The notes under the pieces are model-generated. The model ran no database searches, was not told the origin of the DNA, and worked only from the letters and a program-made list of their open reading frames with translations. Both the position numbers and the translations under genes were made by a program. From Mesosutterella multiformis (GTDB taxonomy: Bacteria; Pseudomonadota; Gammaproteobacteria; Burkholderiales; Burkholderiaceae_F), in the NCBI RefSeq assembly GCF_003402575.1, contig NZ_BGZJ01000001.1, positions 1,610,501 through 1,674,500 on the forward strand: a stretch of DNA of 64,000 nucleotides. The letters run 5' to 3'. Shown here piece after piece: positions 17,086 to 25,956 of the stretch (position 1 is its first letter; each line of letters begins with the position of its first letter).

Positions 17086-17976
17086 TCACTTCAGAATCGG
17101 AAGGCTTTCCATCATGCGCTTCAGATTCCAGGCGTCCCACGGCATATGTTCTGCAATACCGAGACCCACGAGGTCCGCGGTCTTCCCGATATCAAGAATC
17201 AGACGGGTTACCTGTTCGATCTTCAGTTTCCCGGGCGCGGTATCAAACGGAATGCCGTTCGGATCATTCGGGAACTGCGAGTAGAAGAACCGGGGATCAA
17301 GCGAGTCAATGTCAAAATGGATGGCAACGTGCTTAAGGCCACTGGTCTTCAGCCAGTCAGTCACCGCGGTGCTTGTCTCAAACACCGATTCCGGCGGGAA
17401 CACTTTCATTCCGAGACGCTCAACAATCGCGCTTTCCTTCGGAGAGTTGAAGCGGCTCGGGCCGACAATGGCAACCTGTTCGCCTGTCAGCGGCTTCTTC
17501 ACCTCACGGGCGAAAACCGGATCACCGTCTCCCATCAGATTTCCGAGAACCATCGCGTGCTCCCGGTCAAAGACTTCAGGCGTGGAAATATCCGGATGCG
17601 CGTCTACCCAGATAACCGCGAGGTCCCCATCGTACTTTTCGTTCAGATAGGAGAACGGAGCCTGATCCAAAAGGCAGTCACCGCCGAAAACAACAATACG
17701 ATCCGGTGCCTCGCGGTCAATAATCTCCCGGGCGGCGTGAAGCTGCTTCAGCACCACCTCCTGCTGATAGACACCATTCGTCTTCCAGCCGTGCTTCCCT
17801 TCATAGGGAGCCACGGGAACCTCAAACTCGGGCGTGGTCTCGCTCTTCGGGGCAAGGAAGGAAAGGAGCCGGGCTCCCAGGGGATAGATCTCACCAGTCA
17901 CTGGCGGCAGGTCGTAATCGCCTCCCTGCCACTGAGGCATCAGGAGTCGGATTGTTTTCTTATTTTCTTCAGCCAT
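17086..17976 (-). CDS. Arginase/agmatinase-family hydrolase
   Basis: A 296-residue ureohydrolase-fold protein. ATG at 17976 is chosen because AAGGAAAT precedes it; the open frame extends upstream but without family similarity. Metal-binding motifs are WVDAHPD (125-129) and HFDIDSLDP, as in arginases. The usual GGDH, whose His binds one Mn ion, reads GGDC here (Cys101). Family members hydrolyse guanidino compounds such as arginine or agmatine. With the changed ligand, the substrate is uncertain. It is monocistronic, with a shared terminator downstream. Confidence 0.85.
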   Translation of the reverse strand: MAEENKKTIRLLMPQWQGGDYDLPPVTGEIYPLGARLLSFLAPKSETTPEFEVPVAPYEGKHGWKTNGVYQQEVVLKQLHAAREIIDREAPDRIVVFGGDCLLDQAPFSYLNEKYDGDLAVIWVDAHPDISTPEVFDREHAMVLGNLMGDGDPVFAREVKKPLTGEQVAIVGPSRFNSPKESAIVERLGMKVFPPESVFETSTAVTDWLKTSGLKHVAIHFDIDSLDPRFFYSQFPNDPNGIPFDTAPGKLKIEQVTRLILDIGKTADLVGLGIAEHMPWDAWNLKRMMESLPILK

Positions 17977-18069
17977 TCTGATTTCCTTACGGAACCTATA
18001 GGATTCGGTAAATAGATTAATCCGATCGGATAATAACCGTGAGGCTTCAGAGTAACTTTTTCTGAATAC

Positions 18070-18104
18070 AGAAAAGGCTGCGGGAAAAGCCTCCGCAGCC
18101 TTCG
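18070..18104 (-). terminator. Terminator of the 18125-18811 lipoprotein gene
   Basis: On the minus strand, AAGGCTGCGG, a 9-nt loop, CCGCAGCC, then TTTTCTGT. Confidence 0.85.
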
Positions 18105-18124
18105 GTTCTGTGCGTCTCAGAAGT

Positions 18125-18811
18125 TTACTTGGCTGGGCTCGATGCCGGTGCGGAAGCCGGCGCAGAGCCTGCTGCCACGGTACGGGTGTTATAGAGATTG
18201 AAGAGATCCTCGCGGAAAGTCTTCTCCTTACCCGCGGTGTTCGCGACAAACGGTACATTGTCATAAACCGCGTGGAGGCTATCCTTCGGATTCGCGAGAT
18301 TCGCGGAATCTTTCCCCCAGAAGAACTTTGTCGAAACGCTGCTCAGATCAAATTTCTTCTTGTCATCGGAATTAATCGCGAACCGGACGGTCAGTTCGTT
18401 CTTCGTGACACCGGTCGCCGCGATCATCGTGTCGATATTCTTCGACATATCAAGCTGCTGAGAAGCCCCGTTACCCAGCGCCGCGCGGAACGCGTCAGCC
18501 ATGGCCTGCAGCACCTGAACACCGCTCTTCGCGTCAACCGCTTCCTTACGGATGCCGGCATAGAGCTCCGCGCTCGGCTTAAGCTCGCAGGTAAATTCCA
18601 CTCCGCTCTTAATCTGATCGGTTGAAAATTTCGACCACTTGGCGGTCTTCTCGACGCAGCCGGAATACTTGCCCAGCGCGTCCCCAACCTTCATGGATGT
18701 TGAAAATTCAGGCAGCGTCCCGTCCTTCACCGTAGACACCGGGTCTGAGCAGCCGCTCAGGAAAACGAGGGACACCGCAGCTGCCGCTGCAAACTTAACG
18801 AACTGATTCAT
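18125..18811 (-). CDS. Putative lipoprotein of unknown function
   Basis: A 228-residue lipoprotein precursor, start at 18811 (GGTGG ribosome site), lipobox FLSGC. The mature part has two Cys in SGCVEKTAKW and EFTCELKP that could form a disulfide, and ends in an Ala/Ser/Pro-rich tail of GSAPASAPASSPAK type. I recognise no domain. It is a single gene with its own terminator. The tail resembles those of other exported proteins in this window (the RND adaptor at 35013 and the membrane protein at 47707). Confidence 0.75.
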   Translation of the reverse strand: MNQFVKFAAAAAVSLVFLSGCSDPVSTVKDGTLPEFSTSMKVGDALGKYSGCVEKTAKWSKFSTDQIKSGVEFTCELKPSAELYAGIRKEAVDAKSGVQVLQAMADAFRAALGNGASQQLDMSKNIDTMIAATGVTKNELTVRFAINSDDKKKFDLSSVSTKFFWGKDSANLANPKDSLHAVYDNVPFVANTAGKEKTFREDLFNLYNTRTVAAGSAPASAPASSPAK

Positions 18812-19347
18812 AGATCCACCTTTTCGGGAAAGACCAAAATCCGGAACCATAGGGTTTCGGATAATGCTGTTTTGAAGCAGGCAAAGCGTGGGCCCCGCTG
18901 CCTGTCTAAAAGGGAGTTTCTAGGGGTTGGGGTAAACTCTCTTCCGTTCTTTATGGGCAAGCAGCGAGGTAGAGGATTCACCTTCAGCCCGGTCTTAATG
19001 AACGAACTGAAGGCAATTGCTGTTAAAAACTTTTTATTGAATCCAACACCATCAATTTCTATATCTATAGTTTTACACTTATTGCCCATTCTCCGCCACA
19101 ATTAATTTGTAATTTGCGTCACAAAAACCCATAAAAACCTAGAAAACATGCTGGTTTCGTAATCAGAATGTCCAATTTTGTACGCCACGAAGCGTTTTTA
19201 TGGCTTCCCGCAGGATGGGCGGAAGTGTTGTGTTTAAGCGGCAGAAATTCCCATAGGGTATAAATCTTCCGTAACGGTCCCTCATCCGGGCTTTCTGTTC
19301 GAAACCTGGCGCAATTTGCCGTAACCTTCGGAAATAAAGGTGTTTGT
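18812..19347. other. 536-bp region without a convincing gene
   Basis: This lies between the lipoprotein start and the MATE pump. A 77-codon plus-strand frame (18872-19105) has no ribosome site and unnatural composition. The second half is AT-rich (TTTTTATTGAATCC, TTAATTTGTAATTT) and probably holds promoters for both flanking genes. No RNA gene or riboswitch was recognised. Confidence 0.6.
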
Positions 19348-20682
19348 TTGAATAACCACGCTTTCGATCGTCATTTTTCTTATCGAAAACTGCTGAGATT
19401 TACGCTTCCGACCGTCGCGATGATGGTGTTTCTGTCCTGCTACACGATTGTGGACGGTTTCTTTATCGCGTCCTTTGTAGGTAAGGAGGCCTTTGCCGCG
19501 GTTAACCTGGTGTTCCCGGTCCTGATGGCAGCCGGAACGCCTGGTTTTCTGCTCGGCACCGGTGGTTCCGCGTTTGTCGGAGCGGCTCTTGGACGGAAAG
19601 AACCGGAAACGGCGAACCGGATCTTTTCGCTTCTCGCCGCGATCGCGGTGGGGGTTGGACTCCTGATTTCCGTCATCCTCTGGCTTCTGATGCCTGAGAT
19701 TTCAAGGGCTCTTGGAGCGGATGCCACGCTTCTCCCGGACTGTATTTCTTACGGCAGGATCATTGCGGCTGCTCTCCCCTGCTTCATGATTCAGTCGTTC
19801 TTCCAGTCTTTCTACATTACGGCCGGAAAGCCCAACCTCGGATTCGCATCAACCATTGCTGCCGGGGTCACGAATATCGGGCTCGACGCTCTTTTTATTA
19901 TTGTTTTTGGCTGGGGTGTCACTGGTGCCGCGGCCGCTACCGCGATCAGTGAGCTGCTTTGCGGGCTTTTCCCACTGCTTTATTTCTCCCGCCCAAACAC
20001 GAGCCTCCTTCGGTTTATCCGTCCAGTCTGGATGCCGCGGGTTGTGCTGGATACGGTGATCAATGGATCTTCAGAACTCATGTCCAGCATCGCGATGTCG
20101 GTGGTTGGCATCTGCTACAACCTGCAGCTCCTCCGCTACGCGGGGAATGACGGCGTCGCGGCCTACGGAGCCGTGATCTACACCGCGTTCGTTTTCGTGT
20201 CTGCGATGATTGGTTTCTCTGAGGGCGTCGCCCCGGCGATCAGCTTCCACTTCGGAGCCAAAAACTATCGGGAAGTAAAGAGTCTCTTTAAGAAAAGCGT
20301 GGTGATCCTCGCTCTCACAGGCATTCTGATGACGATTCTGTCCGCCGTTTTCGCGGATTTCGTCGCGAGACTCTTTGATGCCGGAGACGCCGGGCTCCAC
20401 GGTCTGATCGTGAATGCCATGACGATTTACGGCCTCTCCTACCTTCTCTGCTGGATCACGATTTTCGGATCCGCCTTTTTCACAGCGCTTGGAAACGGTC
20501 CGGTGTCAGCCGCTATTTCCTTCACCCACACGCTTGTCCTTGAAACGGGATGCGTTTTTCTGATTCCTTTTCTTATCGGGATCAACGGTATCTGGTTCTC
20601 GATCAGCGTGGCGGAACTGCTTTCAGCGTTTGTAACGGGCTTTTTTCTCCTTCGCGGCAGGAAAATATTTCTTTCTAACTAG
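19348..20682 (+). CDS. MATE-family multidrug/cation efflux protein
   Basis: A 444-residue, roughly 12-segment inner-membrane protein. The first MatE half starts FTLPTVAMMVFLSCYTIVDGFFIASFVGKEAFAAV, and the second half has FSEGVAPAISFHFGAKN. The TTG start at 19348 is supported by AGG eight bases upstream. MATE pumps expel cationic compounds using Na+ or H+ gradients; the substrate cannot be told. It closely resembles the MepA/NorM group in layout. Confidence 0.9.
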   Translation: MNNHAFDRHFSYRKLLRFTLPTVAMMVFLSCYTIVDGFFIASFVGKEAFAAVNLVFPVLMAAGTPGFLLGTGGSAFVGAALGRKEPETANRIFSLLAAIAVGVGLLISVILWLLMPEISRALGADATLLPDCISYGRIIAAALPCFMIQSFFQSFYITAGKPNLGFASTIAAGVTNIGLDALFIIVFGWGVTGAAAATAISELLCGLFPLLYFSRPNTSLLRFIRPVWMPRVVLDTVINGSSELMSSIAMSVVGICYNLQLLRYAGNDGVAAYGAVIYTAFVFVSAMIGFSEGVAPAISFHFGAKNYREVKSLFKKSVVILALTGILMTILSAVFADFVARLFDAGDAGLHGLIVNAMTIYGLSYLLCWITIFGSAFFTALGNGPVSAAISFTHTLVLETGCVFLIPFLIGINGIWFSISVAELLSAFVTGFFLLRGRKIFLSN

Positions 20683-20713
20683 ACTGCTGGAGTTAACACG
20701 GCTTAGATCGAAA

Positions 20714-20726
20714 GTTGTGTAATTTT
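20714..20726 (+). repeat. GTTGTGTAATTTT motif upstream of the porin
   Basis: The 13-bp motif GTTGTGTAATTTT lies 81 bp before the porin start. An identical copy is at 22855-22867 before the flavoprotein gene. In both cases a TTTTCTT follows within about 25 bp. Confidence 0.5.
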
Positions 20727-20806
20727 CGCCTCCCTGTTTTCTTCATACGATTTCGGCACGCCTGGTATTTCAGTTGCCAGGCGCGAAAACGACCAAAGGA
20801 GAAAAC

Positions 20807-21910
20807 ATGTTCAAACTTACGCAGGCAGCTGCCGGCATTGCCGCCGCTCTGCTCGCCTTCAGCGCTCAGGCCGCTGACTTTCAGATCCGAGGTGTCATTG
20901 ATCTCGGTCTTACCGTAACCCATGCGAAGCATGGCGACACGACGCTCTCCATGACGCCTGACAACTATATCGGTTCAGGCTTTGACTTCCTTGGGGAGGA
21001 GAAACTCTCCGGCACGACGAAGGTCGGTTTTGCCCTGCGTAATCGTTTCAACCCGGATACCGGCGCTTTCCAGACTCAGGACAAGCTTTTCGATTACGAG
21101 TCCCAGCTCTACGTTGAGGGGCCGTACGGTCTGATCGGTGCGGGCCGCATGAGCCCGTTCTCCGCATCCGTTGGTACTCAGGGCTGGATGTGCCCGTTTG
21201 ACGTGTTTGAGGCTGGATACCAGGATGCTGGTCTGCAGTCCACGCAGCAGACGACCTGGGCCGCGTACGACAACTCCCTCTACTACGTCACGCCGACCTT
21301 TAAGGGCTTCAAGGCAGGTCTCTTCTATTCGTTCTCGGGAGACGCGAAGGAGAACGCCCGGCAGTCGAAGAACAACCGCTTCTGGAACGCTGCCATTCGC
21401 TATTCAGATGAAAAACTCTCCGCCATGGTGTCCGCAGAGGGCGACATCCGAAGCACGGATTCTGATCTGAAGGACGGCCGCGTATTCCGGGCCGCCGCAA
21501 GCTACGACTTCGGCCGATTCAAGGTGATGGGCGGCTATAACCGGGCCGAGCATCAGTATCAGTACGCCTACGCGACCTTTAACGAAAACCTCTACTCCAT
21601 GACCACCGCGTCAGGCGAAGCGCTGAAGAAGGGTATTTCATCAGACCAGGCCTGGATCGGTATCCGCGTGCCGATCAATCAGTACGAGGTCGTCGCCCAG
21701 TATCAGTACCTGGACGGCAAGGTGAAGGACGACGGTACGAAGTTCAAGCGCCATGTGCTTGCGCTTGGCGGTTACTACTACATGTCAAAGCGTACGCTGA
21801 TGTACGCCGATGTCTCACAGTCAATCGGCCGCGGCGCTCTCTCCTGGGATAACGACGGTTCAGACACGAATTACACCGCGTTCCAGGTTGGTATGACGCA
21901 CTTCTTCTGA
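20807..21910 (+). CDS. Outer-membrane porin (Gram-negative porin family)
   Basis: A 367-residue precursor with signal peptide ending SAQA-AD. The start at 20807 is chosen for its AAAGGAG ribosome site. The mature protein begins DFQIRGVIDLGLTVTH, keeps the beta-proteobacterial porin pattern (GPYGLIGAGRMSPF, SNNRFWNAAIRYS-like strands) and ends in Phe (MTHFF), the outer-membrane insertion signal. The length fits a 16-stranded general porin trimer. Single gene with a strong terminator. Confidence 0.9.
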   Translation: MFKLTQAAAGIAAALLAFSAQAADFQIRGVIDLGLTVTHAKHGDTTLSMTPDNYIGSGFDFLGEEKLSGTTKVGFALRNRFNPDTGAFQTQDKLFDYESQLYVEGPYGLIGAGRMSPFSASVGTQGWMCPFDVFEAGYQDAGLQSTQQTTWAAYDNSLYYVTPTFKGFKAGLFYSFSGDAKENARQSKNNRFWNAAIRYSDEKLSAMVSAEGDIRSTDSDLKDGRVFRAAASYDFGRFKVMGGYNRAEHQYQYAYATFNENLYSMTTASGEALKKGISSDQAWIGIRVPINQYEVVAQYQYLDGKVKDDGTKFKRHVLALGGYYYMSKRTLMYADVSQSIGRGALSWDNDGSDTNYTAFQVGMTHFF

Positions 21911-21951
21911 TCCCGGCGTCATTTTCATTTTTTCTTTCTCTTGCAGTGAGC

Positions 21952-21987
21952 TGCCGGGGGGATTGTGTATCCTCCCGGCTTTTTTTC
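21952..21987 (+). terminator. Terminator of the porin gene
   Basis: GCCGGGGGGA, loop, TCCTCCCGGC, then seven T. It overlaps the last bases of the converging minus-strand gene. Confidence 0.85.
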
Positions 21988-22825
21988 AGACCGCCGGGAA
22001 TTTCACCTGAGGCCAGGCTTTCTTCGCCGCCGATTCGAACGCGTCACAGTGATTCAGTGCGAAAAGCATCTGAACCGTGTTGACACCGCACTTCGTCTTG
22101 ACGAAGTGGATCAGCTTTGCCTCAATATCCTCATCGCTGTCGGCGTCGCACGCCCAGGCACAGATCCCGGAAAGTGTCCCGTCAGGCTCAAGCTGCTTCA
22201 CGCCGCATATCCGCTTTTCGATTCCGGCACAGTGCCTTACCCGTTTTTCCCACCCGACGAGGAGCCGGATCGTGCCGGGAGCGGGAGCGGTCAGCCACTT
22301 CTCAAGCGACTCAAAAAGAATCGGCATCTGCTTCGCAATGATGAGACCGTCAGACCGCTGATCCTGATAGGCCTGATAAAGCAGAATCGCGAGCTCTTCC
22401 CTTCGGTACCCCTCCGCTACGGCGAAAGACAGAATGTCTTCAATTGAAGGTCGGAATTCCCTTGAATAGGTATGAACAAATGACGGCCGGAAGACGCCGT
22501 TCCGGTCGCGAGGGATCTGCACCGGAAGCTTTTCCTTTCCAACGTGAAGTTCCCGTGGGATATAGCCGTTCCGATAGTTTTTCTTTGCGCCCCGCTTGCT
22601 GTTTTCCCGCTTCAGAAACGCGACCAGTTCGCTTTCCACGATGGCGCTGACCACAGTGCCCGCCAGCTCAAGGTCTGACTGGCGGTTCGCCGCTTCTGAA
22701 ACCCGGCCCTGATGGTAAATCGCGGCGAAGAACTGCTTCTGGGCTTCTTCACTCGTAAGGAGCTGCGTAATCAGATCGACGGATGTCGGAATTATGTCGT
22801 CATTCAGGATATGGAGATTCTTCAT
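21986..22825 (-). CDS. IS256/Mutator-transposase-derived protein without catalytic residues
   Basis: A 279-residue protein. Residues 80-140 parallel the central region of IS256-type transposases: RNGY (85-88), IPRDRNGVFRPSFV (104 on), then SIEDILSFAVAEGYRREELAILLYQAY in place of the usual FEDKVLALYARGLSTREIQ. Near the C-terminus LFALNHCDAFESAAKKAWPQV aligns with IAVTDGLKGMKEALEAAFPN of the IS256 copy in this window, but the catalytic Asp of VTDG is not kept. The first Asp motif and the YTTNAIESLN helix are missing. No terminal repeats surround it. The codon use is host-like. It looks domesticated, with an unknown, perhaps DNA-binding, role. Confidence 0.65.
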   Translation of the reverse strand: MKNLHILNDDIIPTSVDLITQLLTSEEAQKQFFAAIYHQGRVSEAANRQSDLELAGTVVSAIVESELVAFLKRENSKRGAKKNYRNGYIPRELHVGKEKLPVQIPRDRNGVFRPSFVHTYSREFRPSIEDILSFAVAEGYRREELAILLYQAYQDQRSDGLIIAKQMPILFESLEKWLTAPAPGTIRLLVGWEKRVRHCAGIEKRICGVKQLEPDGTLSGICAWACDADSDEDIEAKLIHFVKTKCGVNTVQMLFALNHCDAFESAAKKAWPQVKFPAV

Positions 22826-22854
22826 GTCAGCTGAATCAATGGATAGAAGCGAAT

Positions 22855-22867
22855 GTTGTGTAATTTT
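22855..22867 (+). repeat. GTTGTGTAATTTT motif upstream of the flavoprotein
   Basis: Second copy of the 13-bp motif, 98 bp before the ATG at 22965; also just upstream of the divergent transposase-derived gene (start 22825). Confidence 0.5.
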
Positions 22868-22964
22868 ATCCCGGAATTTTCTTTGCCAGAATCATCGGGC
22901 CCCTAGATCGTTCGGGGAACAATTCATATACGCATAACGGAAATAACCAAAGGAGTCATTTTTC

Positions 22965-24578
22965 ATGCAGTGGATGCGCAAAGCGATTTCTATCTCCGCC
23001 ATCACCCTCGCGGTGGCGATGACGGCCCCGGCTTTTGCCGCTGACTATACGGCTGATGTTGTTGTGATCGGCGCGGGTGCCTCAGGTTCCGCAGCCGCCC
23101 TCGCCTCCCAGCAATCCGGCGCGAAGACCATTCTTCTCGAAAAGACTCCCTTCCAGATGGGCGCCGGGTCGTTCGCGGGCGGTATGTTTGCCGCTGACTC
23201 TTCCCAGCAGAAGGCTGCCGGAAAGACTGTTGATAAGAAGTGGCTCTTTAATCAGTACCTCAGCCTCTCGGGCGGTTTCCAGAACAGCCTCCTTGTCCGC
23301 CGCATCATTGATGAATCCGGAAAAACGGTTGACTGGCTGAACGCGAACGGCTGCCGGATGACGCTTGTCGACGCCGGTACTGGCGGCGCGTACGCTCACA
23401 TTGGAATGCCCGCAACGCTCCATGGCTATCAGGATGGCGGCGCGAAGGCTCTCGTCGCCCTGAAGGACTCGTTCCTGAAGGCTGGCGGCCAGGCGCTTTT
23501 CTCTACCCGGGCCACTGAACTCATTAAGGACGCAAAGGGCAATGTGACCGGCGTCCGGATTATTGGCAAGGATGGGAAGCCCGGCAAGGTGACGGCAAAG
23601 GCTGTTGTGATTGCTTCCGGCGGCTTCGGCGGCAATAAGGACATGCTTGAACGCTACATCGGTGTCCCCTACACGATGGGTGAAGTGACCCAGAACACGG
23701 GTGACGGTATCCAGATGGCGTGGAAGGCCGGTGCCGGAAAACGCGGTGAGAATGTCGCACAGTATTTCTGGGAAACGTTCAGCCAGGAGGAAATGGGCAA
23801 GATCACGAAGCAGGTGGGTGATGATTGGTTCGCGCTTACGGACTTCACGCGTTACCCGAATCTCCGCGTGAACACCAATGGCCGCCGCTTCAGCAACGAA
23901 ACGGACGCGACGCTCTACTCGGTTCACGGCGCTGAAATCGCGATGCAGCCGCATCAGACGGAATTCGTGATTGTTGACTCCGGAATGCTCGATAAAGTGA
24001 AGGCAAAGGGTTTCGCCGCAATCGAAGAACAGTACGCGAACTGGAAGGGAGACAAGCGTCAGTACTTCCAGGAATTCAATGAGCCGAACGACACGGATGA
24101 ACTCTCCAAGGCTGAAAACACGCCGAAGGATGTGGCCGCGTTCCTCGATAAGCTGGTCGGAAATACCGCAACCGTTTACAAGGCAAATTCCATTCCTGAG
24201 CTCGCCCGTGCTATCGGCGTCGACGAAAAGAACTTCGCCGCTTCTGTCGAGCAGTACAACAAGGCCTATCACGATGGGAAAGATCCGCTCTTCTTCGCTG
24301 ACGGAAAGCGCCTGATTCCGGTTGAAAAGGGACCGTTCTACGCTGTCCGCTTCACTTCCCGACTCCTCGGTACGCTGGGCGGCATCCGTGTGGATGACCG
24401 ACTCCGTGCGGTGACCTCTGATGCCACGCCGATCAACGGTCTCTGGGCTGTCGGCGCTGACGCGGGCGGCATGTATGGCAAGGCGTACGTCGACTTCGAG
24501 GGCGGCACGCTCGGCTTTGCCTACACCTCAGGCCGTCTCGCTGGCGAAGATGCCGCTCACTACGCCAAGACGCACTGA
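22965..24578 (+). CDS. Periplasmic FAD-binding oxidoreductase, flavocytochrome c fumarate-reductase family
   Basis: A 537-residue precursor with signal peptide (APAFA-AD). FAD binding: DVVVIGAGASGSAAALAS and LLEKTP; C-terminal FAD contact GLWAVGADAGGMYG. The fold is that of flavocytochrome c / urocanate / fumarate reductases, with capping domain at about 250-370. No heme motif (CxxCH) is present in the protein, so electrons must come from a separate cytochrome or quinol dehydrogenase not encoded nearby. The electron acceptor is probably an unsaturated organic acid but unknown. AAAGGAG ribosome site. Paralogue at 55744. Confidence 0.88.
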   Translation: MQWMRKAISISAITLAVAMTAPAFAADYTADVVVIGAGASGSAAALASQQSGAKTILLEKTPFQMGAGSFAGGMFAADSSQQKAAGKTVDKKWLFNQYLSLSGGFQNSLLVRRIIDESGKTVDWLNANGCRMTLVDAGTGGAYAHIGMPATLHGYQDGGAKALVALKDSFLKAGGQALFSTRATELIKDAKGNVTGVRIIGKDGKPGKVTAKAVVIASGGFGGNKDMLERYIGVPYTMGEVTQNTGDGIQMAWKAGAGKRGENVAQYFWETFSQEEMGKITKQVGDDWFALTDFTRYPNLRVNTNGRRFSNETDATLYSVHGAEIAMQPHQTEFVIVDSGMLDKVKAKGFAAIEEQYANWKGDKRQYFQEFNEPNDTDELSKAENTPKDVAAFLDKLVGNTATVYKANSIPELARAIGVDEKNFAASVEQYNKAYHDGKDPLFFADGKRLIPVEKGPFYAVRFTSRLLGTLGGIRVDDRLRAVTSDATPINGLWAVGADAGGMYGKAYVDFEGGTLGFAYTSGRLAGEDAAHYAKTH

Positions 24579-24601
24579 AATTAAGCAGCCGATTTAAAAG
24601 G

Positions 24602-24662
24602 TTTGGCCGTCAGTCCCACCGCGGAAACTCTCTCTCCGATCCGCTTAGGACTGACGGCCAAA
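24602..24662. terminator. Long inverted repeat between converging genes
   Basis: TTTGGCCGTCAGTCC (24602-24616) and GGACTGACGGCCAAA (24648-24662) pair perfectly over 15 bp, with an inner GCGGA/TCCGC stem. A T4 tract follows only on the minus strand. Probably a bidirectional terminator for the genes at 22965 and 24711, although it is longer than usual. Confidence 0.65.
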
Positions 24663-24710
24663 TATTATTCGTAATCAGACGATTATCTGAATAAACTTCA
24701 AGCAAAAATT

Positions 24711-25769
24711 CTACTTTTCTTCAGAAAGATCCCCAATAATTTCAGGTTCCGCGAAGAGCGCTGTCGCGCCTCCGGTGTGAAGAAACACCACGGTGCTCCC
24801 TTGGGGCACATTTCTTTTGCGGATTTCTTCCATCATGCCGTGGAACGCCTTTCCTGAATACACCGGGTCAAGGAATATGCCTTCAGTCCGGGCAAGCAGC
24901 CGGATATCGTCGTTCGCGAGGCCAAAAGGCTTTTCGTAACCCGCGCCGACATAGTCGTAAAGGATCTGGAACACATCCGGTTTGGTCAGCTTCTTTTCAC
25001 CGAGCAGCATCAGGACATCGTCCGCCAGCAGCCGGACTTCTTTCCCATACGTCTCAGGATCTTTCTTTCCAACCGCGATTCCGGTGAGCACGGTCCGATC
25101 AGATCCGATCAGGGTACGTCCGGCGGCAAGCCCCGCGAGGGTTCCGCCGCTTCCTGTACAGGTGTACACATAATCCGGATGAATCCCCGCCGCCTCTGCT
25201 TGTTCGGCAAGTTCAATCCAGCACTCGGCAAACCCGAGCGCGCCCCGAGGAAGGGAGCCGCCCATCGGAATGTCATATACCCGGTGCCCTTCTTTCTCGA
25301 GCTCATTCTTCCGTTTTTCGAAGAGCTCCTGATTCGCTTCCATGGTCTCCCGCGTACTCCCTCGGGATTCCAGAATATGGATTTCCGCGCCGAGAATTCT
25401 GTCGAGCAGCATGTTCGCGCGAAGCGCCGCGGGATTCGGCTCCACAATCGCGCCAAGCCACAGCACGGGTTTCAGTCCAAGTTTTCTAGCGGCAGTCGCG
25501 GTCTGCATCGCGTGATTGGATTCTGTCGCGCCATAGGTAAAAACGGTGTCGCACCCTTTCCGGACCGCGTCCGCGAGTAGAAACTCAAGCTTTCTCACCT
25601 TGTTTCCGCCGAAAAGCGAGACACCCGAGAAGTCTTCACGCTTCACCCAAAGATTCACCCCGGTAAGCTCGGACATCCGTTCAAGCTTATGAAACGGTGT
25701 GGGGTAAAAACCAAGAGGCACCTTCTTCACAGCATCAATCAAGGCCCTCGCATCTTCTTTGGTCCGCAT
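24711..25769 (-). CDS. dcyD: D-cysteine desulfhydrase / ACC deaminase family PLP enzyme
   Basis: A 352-residue fold-type II PLP enzyme. The PLP lysine is in GGNKVRKLE, after VKREDFSG; TYGATESNHAMQTA and TCTGSGGTLAGL bind the cofactor phosphate. D-cysteine desulfhydrase splits D-cysteine into pyruvate, ammonia and sulfide, giving D-cysteine tolerance; ACC deaminase is the alternative in the same family. The symbol is by family resemblance. Ribosome site GGAGACT precedes ATG. Monocistronic. Confidence 0.8.
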   Translation of the reverse strand: MRTKEDARALIDAVKKVPLGFYPTPFHKLERMSELTGVNLWVKREDFSGVSLFGGNKVRKLEFLLADAVRKGCDTVFTYGATESNHAMQTATAARKLGLKPVLWLGAIVEPNPAALRANMLLDRILGAEIHILESRGSTRETMEANQELFEKRKNELEKEGHRVYDIPMGGSLPRGALGFAECWIELAEQAEAAGIHPDYVYTCTGSGGTLAGLAAGRTLIGSDRTVLTGIAVGKKDPETYGKEVRLLADDVLMLLGEKKLTKPDVFQILYDYVGAGYEKPFGLANDDIRLLARTEGIFLDPVYSGKAFHGMMEEIRKRNVPQGSTVVFLHTGGATALFAEPEIIGDLSEEK

Positions 25770-25956
25770 GGGAGTCTCCTTCAGAGTGGTTCAACACCTT
25801 TCTGTGTCACATTAGCACCGGAAGACTGAAATGTCGCCTGATTTTTCGGTATCGGGGTGCGATTACTCTTTGTTTCAGCGGAGATTCTCCGCCTGCGGTT
25901 TAGCGTCGCGGAGACTCCTATAATTCGCATCTCTTAAAACGAATACGGTATTTCTC

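Noticed and set aside
18872-19105. Small plus-strand gene in the 18812-19347 gap
   Set aside because: No ribosome site, composition like random translation, no recognisable domain.
23082-24272. 396-codon minus-strand frame opposite the flavoprotein
   Set aside because: No family features; the plus strand has a signal peptide and FAD motifs.
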